Shown here: positions 7,225-16,428 of the stretch, in pieces
How the letters are laid out: each line of letters begins with the position of its first letter
Numbering within the stretch: the stretch's first letter is position 1
DNA from: Elainella sp. Prado103
Lineage (GTDB): Bacteria > Cyanobacteriota > Cyanobacteriia > Elainellales > Elainellaceae
Reading direction: 5' to 3'
Length of the DNA stretch: 38,356 bases
Assembly (NCBI GenBank): GCA_025454395.1
Contig: JALOOM010000074.1
Span: 1 to 38,356, forward strand
Translations under genes and position numbers: made by a program
Notes under the pieces: generated by a model
The model's database searches: none
Told to the model about the DNA's origin: nothing
What the model saw: the letters and a program-made list of their open reading frames with translations, nothing else

Positions 7225-9567
7225 ATGCCTCAGACGATCGATTTTCTTAGCCATCTCAATCCTTCGCAGCGTCGGGCTGTGGAGCATTTTTGTGGGCCGC
7301 TGCTGGTGGTGGCGGGGGCGGGATCGGGCAAAACGCGAGCGTTGACCTATCGGATCGCCAATCTAGTCCTGACCCACCGGGTTGATCCAGAAAATATTCT
7401 GGCGGTGACTTTTACCAATAAAGCGGCGCGGGAGATGAAGGAGCGGATTGAGCGGTTATTTGCGGAACAGGAAGCCCAGTCGCAGCATGGCAAACCGTTG
7501 GATACCCTATACCCAGCAGAGCAGACGCGGCTGAAGTCGCAAGTCTATAAGCAAATTACTAAGCATCTCTGGATCGGCACGTTTCATGCGCTCTGCTCGC
7601 GGATTTTGCGGTTTGATATCGAGAAGTATCAGGGGGAGAATGGGCGGAAATGGAATCGCAATTTTTCGATCCTGGATGAGTCGGATGCGCAAGGGGTGAT
7701 CAAGGAGCTGGTGGCGAGTGCCAATTTGGATGACAAAAAGTTTGAGCCGCGATCGGTACGCTATGCCATCAGCAATGCCAAAAATCAGGGATTATCACCA
7801 GAGGAATTTGAACGAGAACAGCCTAATTATCGTGGCCGGGTAATTTCAGATTTATATTCCCGTTATCAAGAAGCGTTAGCTGCAAATAATGCGTTGGATT
7901 TTGATGATTTAATTTTAGTGCCAGTACAGTTATTCCGCCAAAACGAACAGGTCTTAGATTATTGGCATCGACGCTTTCGGCATATTCTGGTGGATGAATA
8001 TCAGGATACCAACCGCACTCAGTATGACCTGATTCGGTTACTGGTGACCAATGGAGTGCCTTCGCGGCAATTTGGGGATTGGCAGCATCGATCGGTATTT
8101 GTGGTGGGGGATGCTGATCAGTCGATCTACTCATTTCGGGCGGCAGATTTCACCATTCTCATGGGCTTCCAGGAAGATTTTGGCGATGGGCTGCCGGATG
8201 ATGATACGCGCACGATGGTGAAGCTGGAGGAAAACTATCGATCGACCGAGAATATTTTGCAGGCAGCCAATGAGCTGATCGAAAACAACACAGAACGGAT
8301 CGATAAGATTCTGCGGCCGACGCGGGGCACGGGGGAATCCATTTTTTGCTATCGCGCCGAAGATGAAACAGCGGAGGCAAATTTCGTTGTGCAGCAGTTG
8401 CGGCAAATGGAGCTGACCAATCCAGATTTGGATTTCGGCGATTTTGCGATTCTCTACCGCACCAATGCGCAATCGCGGGCGTTTGAAGAGGTGCTGGTCA
8501 AGTACGCGGTACCTTACACAGTGGTGGGCGGGCTGCGGTTTTACGATCGTCGCGAAGTCAAAGATGTGCTGTCGTATCTACGGGTGATCGCCAATCCGGA
8601 TGACAGCATTAGCCTGAAGCGAATCATCAACACGCCCCGACGCGGCATCGGTAAGGCGACGATCGATCGGCTCGATGCGGCGGCAAACGAACTGGGGACG
8701 ACGCTCTGGCAAGCATTAACGGATGAGACTTTGGTGCAGACGGTGGCAGGTCGATCGGCCAAGCCAGTGATTGCCTTTGCTCAAATGATCCAACGCTGGC
8801 AGGAACAGGCGAGTGAAACTTCAGCATCTCAGATTGCCCAAGGAATCTTGGAAGATTCAGGTTATGTCCAGGAGCTGAAACAGCAGGGTTCGGACGAGGC
8901 GATGGATCGACTGCAAAACGTCCAAGAGCTTTACAACGCCATCCTGCAATTTGAGGAAGACAATGAAGAGTCGAATCTGATGCTGTTTTTGGCAAATGCC
9001 TCGCTGGCCTCTGATTTGGATAATCTGCAAGAGCAGCAGCAAAAGGTGTCGCTGATGACGCTGCATTCTTCCAAAGGGCTGGAGTTTCCGGTGGTGTTTC
9101 TGGTCGGGCTAGAACAGGGGCTATTTCCCAACCATCGATCGATCGAAGATCCAAAATCCCTCGAAGAAGAACGGCGGCTCTGCTATGTCGGCATTACCCG
9201 CGCCAAGGAGCGGCTATTGATCAGTTATGCCCGCGAACGGCGACTTTATGGCAATCGCGAACCGGCCAGCCCTTCCCTCTTTTTGAGTGAATTACCGACT
9301 GATTTGCTGTTGAGTAATACAGCCAGTGCTGTGCCTAGACGGATGACCAAACCGCTGCGGGAAATTAAAAGCCAGCCATCCAATTTGCCGAACACCCATG
9401 CCGATGATTGGACTGTGGGCGATCGGGTGGTGCATAAAGGGTTTGGAGCCGGTGAAGTCACCCACATTTTCGGAGCGGGTAACAAGATCTGTTTGGCGAT
9501 CAGATTTCCCAGCATCGGGCGCAAGATTATTGATCCAAGAATTACGCCCTTGCAGCGGGTTGAGTAG
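7225..9567 (+). CDS. pcrA: ATP-dependent DNA helicase PcrA/UvrD
   Basis: A 780-residue superfamily 1A helicase, normal in length for PcrA. Motif I is GAGSGKT at residues 31-37, motif Ia is VTFTNKAAREM, motif II is VDEYQDTN at about 256-263, motif III is VGDADQSIYSFR, and motif VI is YVGITRAKERL near the C-terminal end. The last 50 residues (VGDRVVHKGFGAGEV onward) form the Tudor-like C-terminal domain that binds RNA polymerase in PcrA/UvrD. It unwinds DNA 3'-to-5' in nucleotide excision repair, replication restart and conflict resolution. ATG at 7225 is preferred to a TTG at 7162 because the latter adds 21 residues not typical of the family. Confidence 0.95.
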   Translation: MPQTIDFLSHLNPSQRRAVEHFCGPLLVVAGAGSGKTRALTYRIANLVLTHRVDPENILAVTFTNKAAREMKERIERLFAEQEAQSQHGKPLDTLYPAEQTRLKSQVYKQITKHLWIGTFHALCSRILRFDIEKYQGENGRKWNRNFSILDESDAQGVIKELVASANLDDKKFEPRSVRYAISNAKNQGLSPEEFEREQPNYRGRVISDLYSRYQEALAANNALDFDDLILVPVQLFRQNEQVLDYWHRRFRHILVDEYQDTNRTQYDLIRLLVTNGVPSRQFGDWQHRSVFVVGDADQSIYSFRAADFTILMGFQEDFGDGLPDDDTRTMVKLEENYRSTENILQAANELIENNTERIDKILRPTRGTGESIFCYRAEDETAEANFVVQQLRQMELTNPDLDFGDFAILYRTNAQSRAFEEVLVKYAVPYTVVGGLRFYDRREVKDVLSYLRVIANPDDSISLKRIINTPRRGIGKATIDRLDAAANELGTTLWQALTDETLVQTVAGRSAKPVIAFAQMIQRWQEQASETSASQIAQGILEDSGYVQELKQQGSDEAMDRLQNVQELYNAILQFEEDNEESNLMLFLANASLASDLDNLQEQQQKVSLMTLHSSKGLEFPVVFLVGLEQGLFPNHRSIEDPKSLEEERRLCYVGITRAKERLLISYARERRLYGNREPASPSLFLSELPTDLLLSNTASAVPRRMTKPLREIKSQPSNLPNTHADDWTVGDRVVHKGFGAGEVTHIFGAGNKICLAIRFPSIGRKIIDPRITPLQRVE

Positions 9568-9812
9568 GCAAACGGTGGCAAGACGAACAAACTTGAGATA
9601 CTCGGATCCTGAGAGAGTGGTCTGAGCCGCCTGTGCCATCGATCGCCCTAACCCTCTCCCGCCGATCGAAATTGCAAATCAGCGATACAATCAAGTGCGG
9701 TCAGATTGACTGGGTCGATCAACTTGATGAATCAGTTCGATCGATCGAGTGCTCCAAGACCGCTGGTTAAACCAAAGTATACGTCCACCGACACGCAAAA
9801 AGCATCCAAAAT

Positions 9813-10199
9813 ATGTCTACTGAACAAGATGTGATTGCCACCAATCAAGCATTCTATGAAGCCTTTGAGCGTATGGATCTCGATGCTATGGGGCTGATTT
9901 GGTCTCAAGAACCGAATGTCACCTGCATCCATCCTGGGCGGATCGCACTGCGAGGCTGGGATCAGATCCGGTTTTCTTGGGATCAGATTTTTCGTAACAC
10001 CCGCCAACTAGAAGTCGCTGCTGATTTGGTTTCAACCAAAGTGATTGGCAATGTGGCATTTTTGGTGCTGGTGGAAAACCTGGTGCAGGTCGTACCTGAA
10101 CGCCGGATGGAGGTACAGGGAATGGTGACGAATCTTTATGAGCATGACGGTAATAACTGGTTTTTGATTCACCGCCATGCCAGTCCGCTAATGCGTTAA
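9813..10199 (+). CDS. NTF2-like (SnoaL/DUF4440-type) protein
   Basis: A 128-residue cytosolic protein of the nuclear transport factor 2 fold. It shows the leading helix (DVIATNQAFYEAFERMDLDAM), the IHPGRIALRGWDQIRFSW motif and the final strand pair NLYEHDGNNWFLIHRHASPL. Members range from enzymes to small-ligand binders, and the function here is unknown. The His residues in IHPG and IHRHAS could line the cavity. The gene is alone on the plus strand; it ends 20 bp from the convergent bioB. The 245 bp upstream hold no gene that I can see. Confidence 0.85.
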   Translation: MSTEQDVIATNQAFYEAFERMDLDAMGLIWSQEPNVTCIHPGRIALRGWDQIRFSWDQIFRNTRQLEVAADLVSTKVIGNVAFLVLVENLVQVVPERRMEVQGMVTNLYEHDGNNWFLIHRHASPLMR

Positions 10200-10219
10200 A
10201 GAACGTTGGAGAGTATCTA

Positions 10220-11197
10220 TCAAGAAACACTCGCTACCCTTTGAATATTAGCCCCGATCGCCTCTAAAAGCTGCCGATCGGCATCTCGATCGGGGTTAGC
10301 AGCCGTCAATAGTGTTTCTCCATAGAAAATAGAATTAACCCCTGCCAGGAAACAGAGAATTTGCGCTTCGCGGCTGAGCTGACTTCGTCCTGCACTGAGA
10401 CGCACCCGCGCTTGAGGCATCAAAATCCGAGCCGTAGCGCACATCCGCACCAAGTCAATCGGGTCGATCGGCTGTTGGGCTTCCAGGGGTGTACCTTCAA
10501 TCGCAATCAGAGCATTGATCGGCACGCTTTCCGGATGGGGCTGCATTGTCGCCAAAATCTCTAACATGCGAGCCCGATCGGTCATGCTTTCACCCATGCC
10601 AATGATGCCCCCACAGCAAACCGTGATCCCGGCACGCCGCACGCATTCTAGCGTTCTCAGCCGATCGCCATAGGTGCGAGTGGTGATAATCTGATCGTAA
10701 TATTCGGGACTGGTATCTAAATTATGGTTGTAGGCAGAAAGCCCCGCCGCCGCCAGCCGTTCTGCTTGAGTATCGGTTAGCATTCCCGCTGTAACACAGG
10801 CTTCTAATCCGATCGATCGCACTCCCCGCACCATCGCCAGCATCTCTTCAAAAGCACGGTTCTCCCGAATTTCCCGCCAGGCCCAGCCCATGCAAAACCG
10901 GGTTGCCCCTAGATCCTTCGCTCTCTGTGCAGTTGCCAGCACCTGATCAACGGTCATTGTGGGTTCCGGCTGCACTGAGGTCTGGTAATGGGCTGACTGC
11001 GGGCAATAGGCACAATTTTCAGCACAGCCACCCGTCTTGATGCTCAGCAAAGTTGCCAACTGAATATCCCCGGCCGGATTGAAGGTACGATGGATCGTCT
11101 GTGCTTGATAAACCAGATCTAGCAATGGCTGCTGCAACAGAGCGAGCACTTCAGCGGTAGTCCAGTCGTAGCGCCGGAGAGAAGTAGGGTCTGACAT
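10220..11197 (-). CDS. bioB: Biotin synthase
   Basis: A 325-residue radical SAM enzyme that inserts sulfur into dethiobiotin. The SAM-binding [4Fe-4S] motif is CAENCAYC with Cys58, Cys62 and Cys65. Other family signatures are present: [51 protein letters not shown] (split here for reading), GGIIGMGES and LSAGRSQLS, where the conserved Arg helps bind the [2Fe-2S] cluster. ATG at 11197 is taken as start; ATG codons 9 and 21 residues further upstream remain possible. There are no other bio genes nearby, as is common in cyanobacteria where biotin genes are scattered. Confidence 0.95.
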   Translation of the reverse strand: MSDPTSLRRYDWTTAEVLALLQQPLLDLVYQAQTIHRTFNPAGDIQLATLLSIKTGGCAENCAYCPQSAHYQTSVQPEPTMTVDQVLATAQRAKDLGATRFCMGWAWREIRENRAFEEMLAMVRGVRSIGLEACVTAGMLTDTQAERLAAAGLSAYNHNLDTSPEYYDQIITTRTYGDRLRTLECVRRAGITVCCGGIIGMGESMTDRARMLEILATMQPHPESVPINALIAIEGTPLEAQQPIDPIDLVRMCATARILMPQARVRLSAGRSQLSREAQILCFLAGVNSIFYGETLLTAANPDRDADRQLLEAIGANIQRVASVS

Positions 11198-11484
11198 GTC
11201 TGATGTAGGTAAACGAGCAATCATCGATCGGGGCTTAACCCATCTGCAACTCTCGATCATACTCGTAAACGGAGAGATAGAATTTTCTAGATTGATTCAG
11301 AGCGATCGAGTAGTTCAGAGTGACTGAATCACCCAGTGATCGAGTGGTTTAGAGCAATCGAGCCATCGATCAGCGGCTGTTGCAGATCATACGCTAGACA
11401 GGGGATGTTCAGGAGTTTGAGGTCAGGAGTCCGATCGAATTCAATGCTAGGGTAAAGACAAGTGAATGGATAGGAGAAGCGGCT

Positions 11485-11931
11485 GTGTCCTGTGGTGTTT
11501 ACAAAACCATTAGTCAGACTCTCAAAGCATTTCAGATTGTTTACACAGAAGCTAATTTTATTGTAGAGGCTCCGTTTCAAGTCTCCGACTATTTTCGGGA
11601 AGATTTGCAGTTGATGATGCGAGACGGAGTCGTGGATAACTCTGAGTTCGCGATCTGCGAGAATTTGATCTATCCCATCCTGAAAGAAGTGTGGAAGCTC
11701 TATCGCAGCAAGTTTATTTTGTGGAGTTATCAATCCCTGAATTGCGATACCGATCTCTGCGGTTTTCCAGAATATATCCTGGGGCGAACCCTTAGTCTAA
11801 GCAAGACGAACTGTACGGGCATGACCCAAATCCCTGCCAGTCGTTCAACCCACTGCTTCAACCGACCACTTCAACCCACTGCTTCAACCGATCGCTCCAA
11901 ACAGGGGCATCATCGGATCGAGGGTCAATAA
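11485..11931 (+). pseudogene. Truncated remnant of a cyanobacterial conserved protein (nuclease-like family)
   Basis: A GTG at 11485 is preceded by GGAGAAG at a good distance. It opens a protein (MSCGVYKTISQTLKAFQIVY onward) that reads like the N-terminal half of a roughly 200-residue cyanobacterial family: YFREDLQLMM, NSEFAICENLIYPILKEVW, FILWSYQSL and GFPEYILGR. From memory, the complete proteins continue with a catalytic-looking LLVEAK-type strand. Here similarity ends near 11810 and the rest of the frame is unrelated, running through a 13-bp tandem repeat and antisense into the next gene by 48 bp. I read it as a 3'-deleted gene, possibly non-functional. The antisense open frame at 11329-11733 is less protein-like. 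Confidence 0.55.
11844..11895. repeat. Stop-anchored 13-bp tandem array, 4 copies
   Basis: Four 13-bp units (11844, 11857, 11870, 11883), plus-strand form TTCAACCCACTGC or TTCAACCGACCAC/GATCGC. Read on the minus strand, every unit carries TGA, and the first one supplies the final codons and stop of the TIGR03032 gene. Units 1 and 3 are identical, so a 26-bp duplication of a 13-bp dimer is also possible. Confidence 0.88.
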
Positions 11932-12969
11932 CCGGGCAATCTCATCGGTTTGAAAGCCGATCGCCATCGGACGTTTCACATTGGGCAGCACCTGCACATC
12001 ATAGAGTTCAGTCACAACGCCTTCCAGTTTGAGCCAATGGGCAATGCTGCCGATATTGAGATCAATCACTAACACACCACAAAAAGGATCAGACTGTTTT
12101 TCGATCAGCCGATCCTCCAACTCCAGTCCCGAAAAGGTCTTGTCGTTGCTACGCGGTTTTGACAGTCCGACGATCGCATAGTGTTGCCAAAACGCGAGTC
12201 CACGCAGATAGCCAGGGGCAAACACAACGGGTTCAAACTCGCCATTTTTCAGATCCAGGTAGCCAAAATCTCCAACCCCCGAATTGAGAAGCCACAGCTT
12301 ATTTTGATACCACCGAGGAGAGTGGGGCATGGAAAACCCCTGCAAAATGACTTCATTCGTCTTCAGATCGATCACACAACCACCATTGCGTCGTCGATCG
12401 CGCCAGCCATCCACCACATCCGAGCGACTGCAAGCCGTGACATAGGCGGGTTGACCATCTACCATCGCCAAGCCGTTCAGGTGACAGCGATCCTCATTGA
12501 CCAGCTTGGAGATAAACGGTGGTTTCCACAGGGGCGTACAGCTATTTTGCGCACTGACGGTAGCCAAACAGTTGAGCAAACTGCTGACAAAAATGATTCG
12601 TCCTGTTTGATCTACCACCAGATCATGCACATCCAGATCGCCGGTGGTGTAGCCGATCCGAGGAATATAGAGCTTGTCAAACTCGTTGTAGCGCTGATCG
12701 TCTGTCAGGACATTGTCGAGCTGCCAGATCTGGTATTTGGAGCTGAGCCAGAGGCGATCGGTGGTGGCATATAGCCCCATGGCCCGATCGAAAATGCGCT
12801 CAAACCCAGAAATCCGGCTGGCGTGAGTGCCCAGTAACAGCAATCGCGACGACTGGTAGGTCGTGAGTCCCAAGCTCAAATTTTCGGACATCATCCAGTC
12901 GAGGAAATACCGCGAGGCGTAGACCTCCAACGGCAGATTAGCATTGGCGGGTGCTACGGGCTGACTCAC
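11884..12969 (-). CDS. TIGR03032 family protein (DUF4915-like)
   Basis: A 361-residue protein recognised as TIGR03032 by features such as NLSLGLTTYQSSRLLLLG, DRAMGLYATTDRLWLSSKYQIWQL (split), DLDVHDLVVDQTGRIIFVSSLLNCLATV (split), CHLNGLAMVDGQPAYVTACS and MPHSPRWYQNKLWLLNSG. The fold is probably a beta-propeller; no reaction is known. Relatives often occur beside exopolysaccharide or secretion genes and TPR proteins, but none is adjacent here. The start is GTG at 12969 with AGGAG eight bases upstream. The stop lies inside a 13-bp tandem array. Confidence 0.88.
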   Translation of the reverse strand: MSQPVAPANANLPLEVYASRYFLDWMMSENLSLGLTTYQSSRLLLLGTHASRISGFERIFDRAMGLYATTDRLWLSSKYQIWQLDNVLTDDQRYNEFDKLYIPRIGYTTGDLDVHDLVVDQTGRIIFVSSLLNCLATVSAQNSCTPLWKPPFISKLVNEDRCHLNGLAMVDGQPAYVTACSRSDVVDGWRDRRRNGGCVIDLKTNEVILQGFSMPHSPRWYQNKLWLLNSGVGDFGYLDLKNGEFEPVVFAPGYLRGLAFWQHYAIVGLSKPRSNDKTFSGLELEDRLIEKQSDPFCGVLVIDLNIGSIAHWLKLEGVVTELYDVQVLPNVKRPMAIGFQTDEIARLLTLDPMMPLFGAIG

Positions 12970-13079
12970 GACGATCGCTCCTATGGCTCAAATATGATTA
13001 GATTGAACGCAATCTGACTCACCGATCCCATCTGGCTCATCGATCGATATGCGCCCGATCCGGCACAACGCCTCACCCA

Positions 13080-13661
13080 TTAGCCAAAATAATCGGGGGC
13101 ATGGCCGGGTTTCCACTTAATGTTGCAGCCAATGCTAGGTTGCTGTTTCTCGTCGATCGGTTGACCTGCGAGCAAGGCATCGATCGCCGTCCGCAAATCC
13201 TGGCCGGTCACGGGTTGATCGTTGCCAGGACGGGAGTCATCCAATTGACCGCGATAAACCAACTGCCGATCGCGATTAAATAAGAAGAAGTCGGGCGTGC
13301 AAGCTGCGGTATACGCCTTAGCAATCGCTTGGCTGGCATCGTAGCAGACTGGGAAGGGAAAGTGAAGTTCAAGTGCCATTTCCTTGAGCCGATCGGGAGC
13401 ATCGTCGGGATAGTGGTCGGCATCATTGGCACTGATCGCCACAATACCCAAGCTGCGATCCTGATAATCTTGCCCAAGGCGAGCGAGTTCATCCTGGACA
13501 TGCTTGACAAACGGACAGTGCCGACAAATAAACATCACTAACAGTCCGTCACTGCCTGCGAACCGAGCCAGCGAAATCATCTCGCCGGACACCACATCGG
13601 GCAACTGGAAGTCGGGGGCGATCGTGCCTAGGGGCAACATGGTGGAAGCAACTCTGGCCAT
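13080..13661 (-). CDS. Thioredoxin-like protein, AhpC/TSA-type
   Basis: A 193-residue thioredoxin-fold protein starting MARVASTMLPLGTIAPDF, with an FICRHCPFVKHVQDEL active site (Cys46-Arg-His-Cys49), AISANDADHYPDDAP and the cis-Pro strand AACTPDFFLFN. It is probably a cytosolic thiol oxidoreductase or peroxiredoxin-like protein of a family common in cyanobacteria. The terminal IGCNIKWKPGHAPDYFG tail is conserved in this family. ATG at 13661 has GGAAAAA upstream; a start at 13697 would add 12 residues that do not look conserved. It is divergent from menD over about 100 bp. Confidence 0.88.
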   Translation of the reverse strand: MARVASTMLPLGTIAPDFQLPDVVSGEMISLARFAGSDGLLVMFICRHCPFVKHVQDELARLGQDYQDRSLGIVAISANDADHYPDDAPDRLKEMALELHFPFPVCYDASQAIAKAYTAACTPDFFLFNRDRQLVYRGQLDDSRPGNDQPVTGQDLRTAIDALLAGQPIDEKQQPSIGCNIKWKPGHAPDYFG

Positions 13662-13764
13662 CGATTTTTCCGGTTGAAATTTACGACTGAGATTCACTAC
13701 TTAAAACTATAGCGAGGGGGAACCGGCAAGCGAGAATAAGAATTGCTCCAATTTCGATGGCTGC

Positions 13765-15663
13765 ATGATGGGTTTGTTTGATTCGACTGATTTGCCTGAC
13801 TTGCCTGATTCAATTCATCTGCCTGATTCAATTCATCTGCCTGACTTGCCTGATTCGCCTGGTCTGCCTTCCGGGTCCGAAGTGGCTCGGCTCCTGTGGC
13901 AGAATGTCAACACCATTTGGGCGACGGTGCTGGCAGAAACCCTCTATCGTCTGGGGGTTCGATCGGCCATGGTTTGTCCAGGTTCGCGATCGGCTCCGCT
14001 AGCGGTGGCGTTTGCCCTCCATCCTGGCATTGAGGCCCTGTCTATGCTAGACGAGCGATCGGCAGCGTTTTGGGCGATCGGTTTAGCACGGCAAACCCAG
14101 CAGCCGGTCGCCTTGGTCTGCACTTCTGGCACGGCCGGAGCCAATTTTTATCCAGCCGTAATTGAAGCTAAAGAAAGTAAGGTGCCGCTGCTGATTTTGA
14201 CGGCCGATCGCCCTGCTGAACTGCGTGACTGCAACGCGGGGCAAACGATCGATCAGCAGAAACTCTATGGCAGTTTTGTCAATTGGTATAGCGAAACCAC
14301 CCTACCGGCGCTGGATCTGGAGTTACTCAGCTACTTCCGCCAAACTGTTTTCTATGCCTGGGAGCGCACCCAGTTTCCGGTGGCGGGCCCGGTGCATCTG
14401 AACTTGCCCTTCCGCGATCCACTCGCCCCGGTTCCCCAACCCGCAGCCCTGGAGTTTGCCACCCGCTTTCCCACCAACTTCTTTGACTTGGTGATTCCTC
14501 CGCCGATCGCCACCCCGATCGCCCCTTTCCCGACTTTGCCAAATTCTGAGCGGGGGCTGATTATTGCCGGTTTAGCCCAGCCTCGATCGCCCCAGACTTA
14601 TTGCCAAGCTATCTTCAACTTGGCCAAGTTGCTGCGCGTTCCCGTTTTGGCAGAAGCCTTATCACCTGTTCGCAACCAGTCCCACCTGTATCATTCTGAT
14701 CTGGCTAATTCTGCTCAGAACGATTCCACGGTTCTCATTTCCACCTACGACGCGATCCTGCGCCAGTCTGATTGGGCTGACAAGCTGCAACCCGACTGGG
14801 TGATCCGGATCGGTGAAATGCCCACTAGCAAAGTGCTCCGACAATGGCTCAAGCAAACTCAGCCGCAGCAGTGGATTATCGATCCGACCGATCGCAACCT
14901 CGACCCGCTCCATGGTGCCACCCAGCACATTCGCACCAGCATCGAATCCGTGAGTCAGCAGTTTCAGGCTGTTTTGACGATCGCACCCTCTAACGCAGAA
15001 GATTCGGCATATCTTCACCTGTGGCGATCGGCTGAAACCCAAACCCGTCAGCGCCTCGATCGCGCCTTAGCCAACCTGGAAACCTGGTTTGAGGGTAAAG
15101 TGTCCTGGCTGCTGTCGCGGCACTTACCGATCGAAACCCCGCTATTTGTAGCCAGCAGCACGCCGGTGCGGGATATGGAATTTTTCTGGCAGCCGAATTC
15201 TCGTGCCATTCAGCCCTACTTCAACCGGGGGGCAAACGGCATCGATGGTACTCTCTCCACGGCCCTCGGCATTGCCCATCGTAACCGCAGCAGCGTTTTA
15301 CTAACCGGCGATCTGGCCCTACTGCACGACACCAACGGTTTTTTAGCCAGCCGCCAGTTGGTCGGTCATTTAACGATCGTGCTAATCAATAATCAGGGCG
15401 GCGGTATTTTTGAGTCTTTACCGATCGCTCAATTCGATCCACCCTTCGAGCAGTTTTTCGCTACCCCGCAGGCGATCGACTTTCAGCAACTTTGCCAAAC
15501 CTACGGGGTAGACTATGTGCGAATTGAGTCCTGGGCGCACCTGATCAATTGTCTTGCTCCATTGCCCAGCCAAGGCGTGCGAGTGCTGGAAGTGCAGTGC
15601 GATCGAAAAGCTGATGCCCAGTTTCGCCGGGAGTTGTTGATGAGGATAGGGGAGAACCTCTGA
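13765..15663 (+). CDS. menD: 2-succinyl-5-enolpyruvyl-6-hydroxy-3-cyclohexene-1-carboxylate synthase
   Basis: A ThDP-dependent enzyme that joins isochorismate and 2-oxoglutarate in the naphthoquinone route, giving phylloquinone for photosystem I in cyanobacteria. Signatures are CPGSRSAPLAVAF, LVCTSGTAGANFYPAVIEA, LTADRPAELRDCNAGQTIDQ, RGANGIDGTLSTALGIA, LTGDLALLHDTNGF and INNQGGGIFE. The 632 residues include an unusual N-terminal stretch of about 35 residues built of LPD and DSIHLP repeats, encoded by a short repeat at 13783-13865. The family-like sequence starts near WQNVNTIWATVLAETL. An in-frame GTG at 13882 after the repeats could be the true start, which would make the repeat a leader. 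Confidence 0.94.
   Translation: MMGLFDSTDLPDLPDSIHLPDSIHLPDLPDSPGLPSGSEVARLLWQNVNTIWATVLAETLYRLGVRSAMVCPGSRSAPLAVAFALHPGIEALSMLDERSAAFWAIGLARQTQQPVALVCTSGTAGANFYPAVIEAKESKVPLLILTADRPAELRDCNAGQTIDQQKLYGSFVNWYSETTLPALDLELLSYFRQTVFYAWERTQFPVAGPVHLNLPFRDPLAPVPQPAALEFATRFPTNFFDLVIPPPIATPIAPFPTLPNSERGLIIAGLAQPRSPQTYCQAIFNLAKLLRVPVLAEALSPVRNQSHLYHSDLANSAQNDSTVLISTYDAILRQSDWADKLQPDWVIRIGEMPTSKVLRQWLKQTQPQQWIIDPTDRNLDPLHGATQHIRTSIESVSQQFQAVLTIAPSNAEDSAYLHLWRSAETQTRQRLDRALANLETWFEGKVSWLLSRHLPIETPLFVASSTPVRDMEFFWQPNSRAIQPYFNRGANGIDGTLSTALGIAHRNRSSVLLTGDLALLHDTNGFLASRQLVGHLTIVLINNQGGGIFESLPIAQFDPPFEQFFATPQAIDFQQLCQTYGVDYVRIESWAHLINCLAPLPSQGVRVLEVQCDRKADAQFRRELLMRIGENL
13783..13865. repeat. Short in-frame repeat at the 5' end of menD
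   Basis: Two kinds of unit alternate: the 9-bp block TTGCCTGAC/TTGCCTGAT and the 18-bp block ATTCAATTCATCTGCCTG, present twice in tandem. Both are multiples of 3, so the frame is kept and the product is a run of LPD and DSIHLP residues. If translation begins at the downstream GTG at 13882, the repeat is untranslated. Confidence 0.8.
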
Positions 15664-15745
15664 TCTGAGCGGAGCAGCGGAGCAGCAGGAATAAGGCAGG
15701 GGGGTTCCCTGGATCAGCCGTCCCTGAGCTGGATATCAGGCTGCA

Positions 15746-15777
15746 TAAAAGAAGGACGCGCCACGGTAGCACGTCCT
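15746..15777 (-). terminator. Intrinsic terminator of psb27
   Basis: On the minus strand, 33 bases after the psb27 stop, AGGACGTG pairs with CGCGTCCT (8 bp, one G-U pair) around a 9-base loop, followed by TTCTTTT. This is a good rho-independent terminator shape. The convergent menD ends about 80 bp to the left; the plus strand lacks a U-tract at this site. Confidence 0.75.
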
Positions 15778-15809
15778 CAGGTTTAGCGGAGAAAATCTAT
15801 TCAGAAGAA

Positions 15810-16208
15810 CTAGGCTTCGCGTTTTAGCGCCGCCTCGACTTGCTTAAACTCTAATTCCAGCCGATCCTTCATCTTCTGCGGCACCGGACGGTTGGGATAG
15901 GAGCTATAGTGGCCGGCGAGGGAGTTCAGCGCAGTTCGCATGGTTGTGAAGGAGCTGAGTTTGAGCAGTCCGCCATCGCGACGGTAACGGGCGAAGAAGT
16001 CGTTAATCTTCTCGCGGGCAACGGCTTGGGCTTCTGGCTGATCGGGTGAATCGGTCGGGGTATTCAACGCCGTTCTCAAGCTTTCAATCACAGCGAGAGT
16101 ATCCTCACGGTAGTTGCCGCTCAGGGCACCCGGTGCTGCGGAACAACCCGTCAAACCGATGACCGCGACAAGCACCAAGGCGAGCAAACCAGAGAATAGT
16201 CTTTTCAT
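15810..16208 (-). CDS. psb27: Photosystem II assembly lipoprotein Psb27
   Basis: A 132-residue protein with a lipoprotein signal peptide and lipobox LTGC (lipidated Cys22), which places the mature protein at the lumenal face of the thylakoid membrane. The mature part is the Psb27 four-helix bundle: YREDTLAVIESLRTAL, INDFFARYRRDGGL, SFTTMRTALNSLAGHYSSYPNRPVP and a charged terminal helix LELEFKQVEAALK. Psb27 binds CP43 in assembling and repairing photosystem II and keeps the manganese cluster site accessible. GAGG precedes the ATG by four bases. It is a single-gene unit with its own terminator. Confidence 0.96.
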   Translation of the reverse strand: MKRLFSGLLALVLVAVIGLTGCSAAPGALSGNYREDTLAVIESLRTALNTPTDSPDQPEAQAVAREKINDFFARYRRDGGLLKLSSFTTMRTALNSLAGHYSSYPNRPVPQKMKDRLELEFKQVEAALKREA

Positions 16209-16428
16209 AAAACCTCAATTTCCGAGAGCGCAACCACAATGACGAGCAATGCCTGTAAACCCTAATTCAGATTGCCAGATGAACCAGACAACCTGACCGG
16301 GACAATCGTCCTACATGAAAAGCTATCATGCTAGCCAATTCTATCTTGTTCTTGATCCCGAATCAGCACCTTTAGACAGAAACTTCCGATCGACTGCTTG
16401 ATCGGGGATCAGGGCAATGGTAAGCCCC

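Noticed and set aside
11329-11733. A 134-residue minus-strand frame opposite the truncated gene
   Set aside because: The plus-strand frame has a ribosome site and protein-like conserved segments; the minus frame has neither.
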